Made by a program: the position numbers and the translations under genes. Below are positions 61,978-64,000 of a stretch of 64,000 nt of DNA, one piece after another. Below the pieces are notes generated by a model, which did no database searches, was not told where the DNA came from, and saw only the letters and a list, made by a program, of their open reading frames with translations. Each line of letters opens with the position of its first letter. The stretch's first letter is position 1. Source of the stretch: Synergistaceae bacterium (lineage in GTDB: Bacteria; Synergistota; Synergistia; Synergistales; Aminobacteriaceae); the NCBI GenBank assembly GCA_017405525.1, contig JAFRAH010000010.1, positions 62,001 through 126,000 of the forward strand, in the 5' to 3' direction.

Positions 61978-62797
61978 CGTTCTCGCAGGAATTGAGGTTA
62001 CCTCGCTCGTTGGCCCTGCAGGTACAGGCAAGAGCCACAGGGCAGTGATGACGGCGAAACAGAACGGTATAGACGTGATAATTGATGACGGCCTCGTAAT
62101 CTCACGCGGGAGGATTCTTGCAGGACGGAGCGCAAAATCTGAGGTCAACAGGTTACGGGCAATCAAGCGCGCAATATTTGAGTACCCCGAACACAGGGAT
62201 GAAGTGGTGAACTACCTGACGAAGAACCCTCCCGAAAAAATCATGATACTTGCCACGTCTGACGAGATGGTCGCGAAAATCACATCAAGGCTCGGACTTA
62301 ATCCCCCCTCAAAGACAATCAGGATAACCGAAATATCTTCACCCGAAGAGATCGAGGCGGCATTACGTGAACGAAAGGAGAAGAAGCAGCACGTTGTCCC
62401 GGTGGCGAAGGCACAAATACAGCACAATTTCGCGGGAAAGCTCGTGAGCCAGATACGAGGTTTCTTCAAGGGCAGGGAGAAGGACGAATCACGCAACACA
62501 ATCGTCAAGCCACTGTTCAGCTTTAACGGGAAGGTAACTATCGGCTCGGACGCAATACTGGAGATGAGCAGGAAGCTGTTAGAGCTCGGCGACCACGTCA
62601 GGAAAATACGAAGCCTCGACATTGAGACCTATGATGACAGAATTTCACTCAGTGCATCAATAGACCTAAACCTCAGCGGAAGGAGCGCGTTGTCAATCGC
62701 AAAGACGTTGCAGAAAAAAATCAGAATGGGCTTGAGCTACTTCACAGGAATGGAAATCAGGCAGGTAAACATAAAAGTGAACGAGATATTTCTATGA
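61964..62797 (+). CDS. P-loop ATPase-like protein with an Asp23/Gls24-like C-terminal domain
   Basis: The N-terminal part has a Walker A (SLVGPAGTGKSHRA) and an AAA-like region (IDVIIDDGLVISRGRIL, ILATSDEMVAKIT). The C-terminal 85 residues (VTIGSDAILEMSRKLLE, ISLSASIDLNLSGRSALSIA, TGMEIRQVNIKVNEI) resemble the Asp23/Gls24 fold. Between them lies a Lys-rich linker. Function unknown; the pair suggests ATP-dependent regulation at the envelope. Start TTG 61964 overlaps murA by 14 bp. It overlaps the glycosylase start by 4 bp. Confidence 0.65.
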   Translation: MNSSDVLAGIEVTSLVGPAGTGKSHRAVMTAKQNGIDVIIDDGLVISRGRILAGRSAKSEVNRLRAIKRAIFEYPEHRDEVVNYLTKNPPEKIMILATSDEMVAKITSRLGLNPPSKTIRITEISSPEEIEAALRERKEKKQHVVPVAKAQIQHNFAGKLVSQIRGFFKGREKDESRNTIVKPLFSFNGKVTIGSDAILEMSRKLLELGDHVRKIRSLDIETYDDRISLSASIDLNLSGRSALSIAKTLQKKIRMGLSYFTGMEIRQVNIKVNEIFL

Positions 62798-63390
62798 CTA
62801 TCGACATTAATACGGCATGGGATGAACTGAAGCGCAGGGTCTCCGAGTGCCAGAAGTGCAGGCTGTGCGAGAAGAGACGGAATACAGTTTTCGGCGAGGG
62901 CCCGGAAACTGACTGCAGGGTTGTGGTCATCGGTGAGGCTCCCGGTGCTGACGAGGACATTATAGGCCGTCCGTTTGTCGGCAAGGCAGGCCAGCTCCTC
63001 AACAGCATACTGGAACAGGGCGGAAATATCCCACGAAGCAGCCTCTACATCACCAACACCGTAAAGTGCCGCCCACCCGAAAACAGGAATCCCACCAAAG
63101 ACGAGGTACAAGCCTGCAGTGAGTTCCTTGAAGCTCAGTTATTGCTGCTCCACCCGGATATAGTCGTAACGCTCGGCAACGTTCCGACACAGGCACTTCT
63201 TGGCACGAAGCAAGGCATCTCGAACTTGCGCGGGCAGTGGCTGGAGTGGCGGGGTATAAGACTTCTCCCAATGTATCACCCCAGCTACTTGCTCAGGAAC
63301 GACTCAAGGGCTCAGGGAAGTCCGAAATATCAGACATGGCAGGACGTTAAGGCACTCAAGGCAGAAATCGACAAGTTACCCAAACTATAA
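62794..63390 (+). CDS. Family-4 uracil-DNA glycosylase
   Basis: Excises uracil from DNA. CQKCRLC supplies two cluster cysteines, VKCRPP and QACSEFL the others, so a [4Fe-4S] cluster is expected. VIGEAPGADED and the C-terminal MYHPSYLLRN are the active-site motifs of family 4. Length 198 aa. Confidence 0.93.
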   Translation: MTIDINTAWDELKRRVSECQKCRLCEKRRNTVFGEGPETDCRVVVIGEAPGADEDIIGRPFVGKAGQLLNSILEQGGNIPRSSLYITNTVKCRPPENRNPTKDEVQACSEFLEAQLLLLHPDIVVTLGNVPTQALLGTKQGISNLRGQWLEWRGIRLLPMYHPSYLLRNDSRAQGSPKYQTWQDVKALKAEIDKLPKL

Positions 63391-63404
63391 GGAGCTGAAA
63401 TATT

Positions 63405-64000
63405 TTGACGGACACAAAGATACCCCGGCATCTTGCAGTAATTCTTGATGGCAATGGACGCTGGGCAAAGAGCAGGCATCTTCCCCGCCTCATGGGACAC
63501 AGGGCAGGAGTACGAAGGCTTGAGGACATGGTCAGGCTCGTGAAGCGCGAAGGTATACGCTACTTCTCGGTGTATGCATTCTCCACGGAGAACTGGAACA
63601 GGCCGGTGATGGAAGTTACGGGGCTTATGCGTCTTTTCGAGTACTACCTCCGCAAGAAGATCAAGGAGATCAAGGAGGAAGGCGCGCGTTTACGTTTCTG
63701 CGGGAGGAAGGATAGGATACCCGAAAAGATATTGAGCCTCATGGAGTGGTCAGAAGACTACACGAAGGACGAGAAGATACTTGACTTCATCGTGTGCCTG
63801 AATTACGGCGGGAGGGCTGAAATTCTCGACGCTGTGAACTCAATCATTGCCGGGAACCCAACAGCCCCCATCACAGAACAAGACCTGAAGAATCACCTCT
63901 ACCTCCCTGATGTCCCAGACCCTGACCTGATTATACGGACAAGCGGCGAATTAAGGCTGAGTAATTTCTGGTTATGGGAGAGCGCATACAGTGAGTACTA
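63405..64000 (+). CDS. uppS: Undecaprenyl diphosphate synthase (partial, 3' end beyond the window)
   Basis: cis-Prenyltransferase that makes the lipid carrier of cell-wall and O-antigen synthesis. LAVILDGNGRWAK holds the catalytic Asp, FSTENWNRP and RTSGELRLSNFWLW are further signatures. TTG start at 63405 with AAGGAG 10 nt upstream. The frame runs off the right edge with about 199 residues seen. Confidence 0.94.
   Translation, partial: MTDTKIPRHLAVILDGNGRWAKSRHLPRLMGHRAGVRRLEDMVRLVKREGIRYFSVYAFSTENWNRPVMEVTGLMRLFEYYLRKKIKEIKEEGARLRFCGRKDRIPEKILSLMEWSEDYTKDEKILDFIVCLNYGGRAEILDAVNSIIAGNPTAPITEQDLKNHLYLPDVPDPDLIIRTSGELRLSNFWLWESAYSEY

Overview
The window reads as chromosome of a diderm (Gram-negative-envelope) bacterium, most probably a member of Synergistota. 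This is inferred from gene order and repertoire, not from a marker search: der preceded by an asparaginase-fold gene, rpsF-ssb-rpsR-DUF2232, thyX-DUF1385-prfA-prmC, a CobQ/CobD pair, a YjbH/OPX export pair, bacterial alpha-2-macroglobulin and amino-acid ABC transport genes. Genes are tightly packed, often overlapping by 4 bp, with strong Shine-Dalgarno (SD) sites and frequent TTG/GTG starts. There is one tRNA (Pro-GGG). I saw no rRNA, CRISPR array, insertion sequence or prophage.

Layout. 1-3777 (+): the end of an unidentified gene, an asparaginase-fold protein lacking its catalytic residues, der and an NfeD-type membrane protease. 3807-6073 (-): a DUF362 protein and an O-antigen-polymerase-like gene whose natural start has been put out of frame by a 14-bp tandem duplication. 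6164-12762: hflK-hflC, a degenerate GHKL-type protein, two substrate-binding proteins whose two halves are in swapped order, a DUF3574-like gene (-), an amino-acid permease and an ABC ATPase fused to a GHKL-like domain. 12888-15139 (+): an aspartokinase-like protein with altered motifs and two small secreted proteins. 15196-17549 (-): DUF2232, rpsR, ssb, rpsF and tRNA-Pro with its own promoter and terminator. 17560-22353 (-): an exopolysaccharide outer-membrane export set (YjbH, OPX/Wza-like, small DUF4177). 22418-25114 (+): purB and miaB. 25071-27571 (-): cobQ and cobD.

27630-35679 (-) is taken up by two giant secreted proteins (about 1200 and 1478 aa) built from putative Ig (He_PIG-like) repeats that share one C-terminal domain; one begins with a possible cysteine amidase domain. 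35789-45291 (-) is a housekeeping run: ftsH, gmk, yicC, plsC, cmk, an HDOD protein, rluB-type synthase, a [4Fe-4S]-motif trpS, an NTF2-like protein, a DUF34/NIF3 protein and a deoxynucleoside kinase. 45438-50789 (-) is a large alpha-2-macroglobulin with an intact thioester motif, divergent from cheV. 51864-56424 (-): a pseudopilin, prmC, prfA, DUF1385, thyX, rpmE and rpsO. 56544-64000 (+): an RpiB-Upp fusion, a WecA-like transferase, wecB, an ankyrin-repeat protein, murA, a P-loop/Asp23-like protein, a family-4 uracil-DNA glycosylase and the start of uppS, an envelope-precursor cluster with repair and salvage functions.

The strongest candidate for something undescribed is 6164-12762. There, circularly permuted SBP_bac_3 proteins, two degenerate GHKL-type modules (one fused to the ABC ATPase) and an SPFH pair sit next to one permease. 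Next are the slip-prone 14-bp duplication in the polysaccharide polymerase gene and a set of apparently inactivated enzyme homologues (asparaginase-like, aspartokinase-like).
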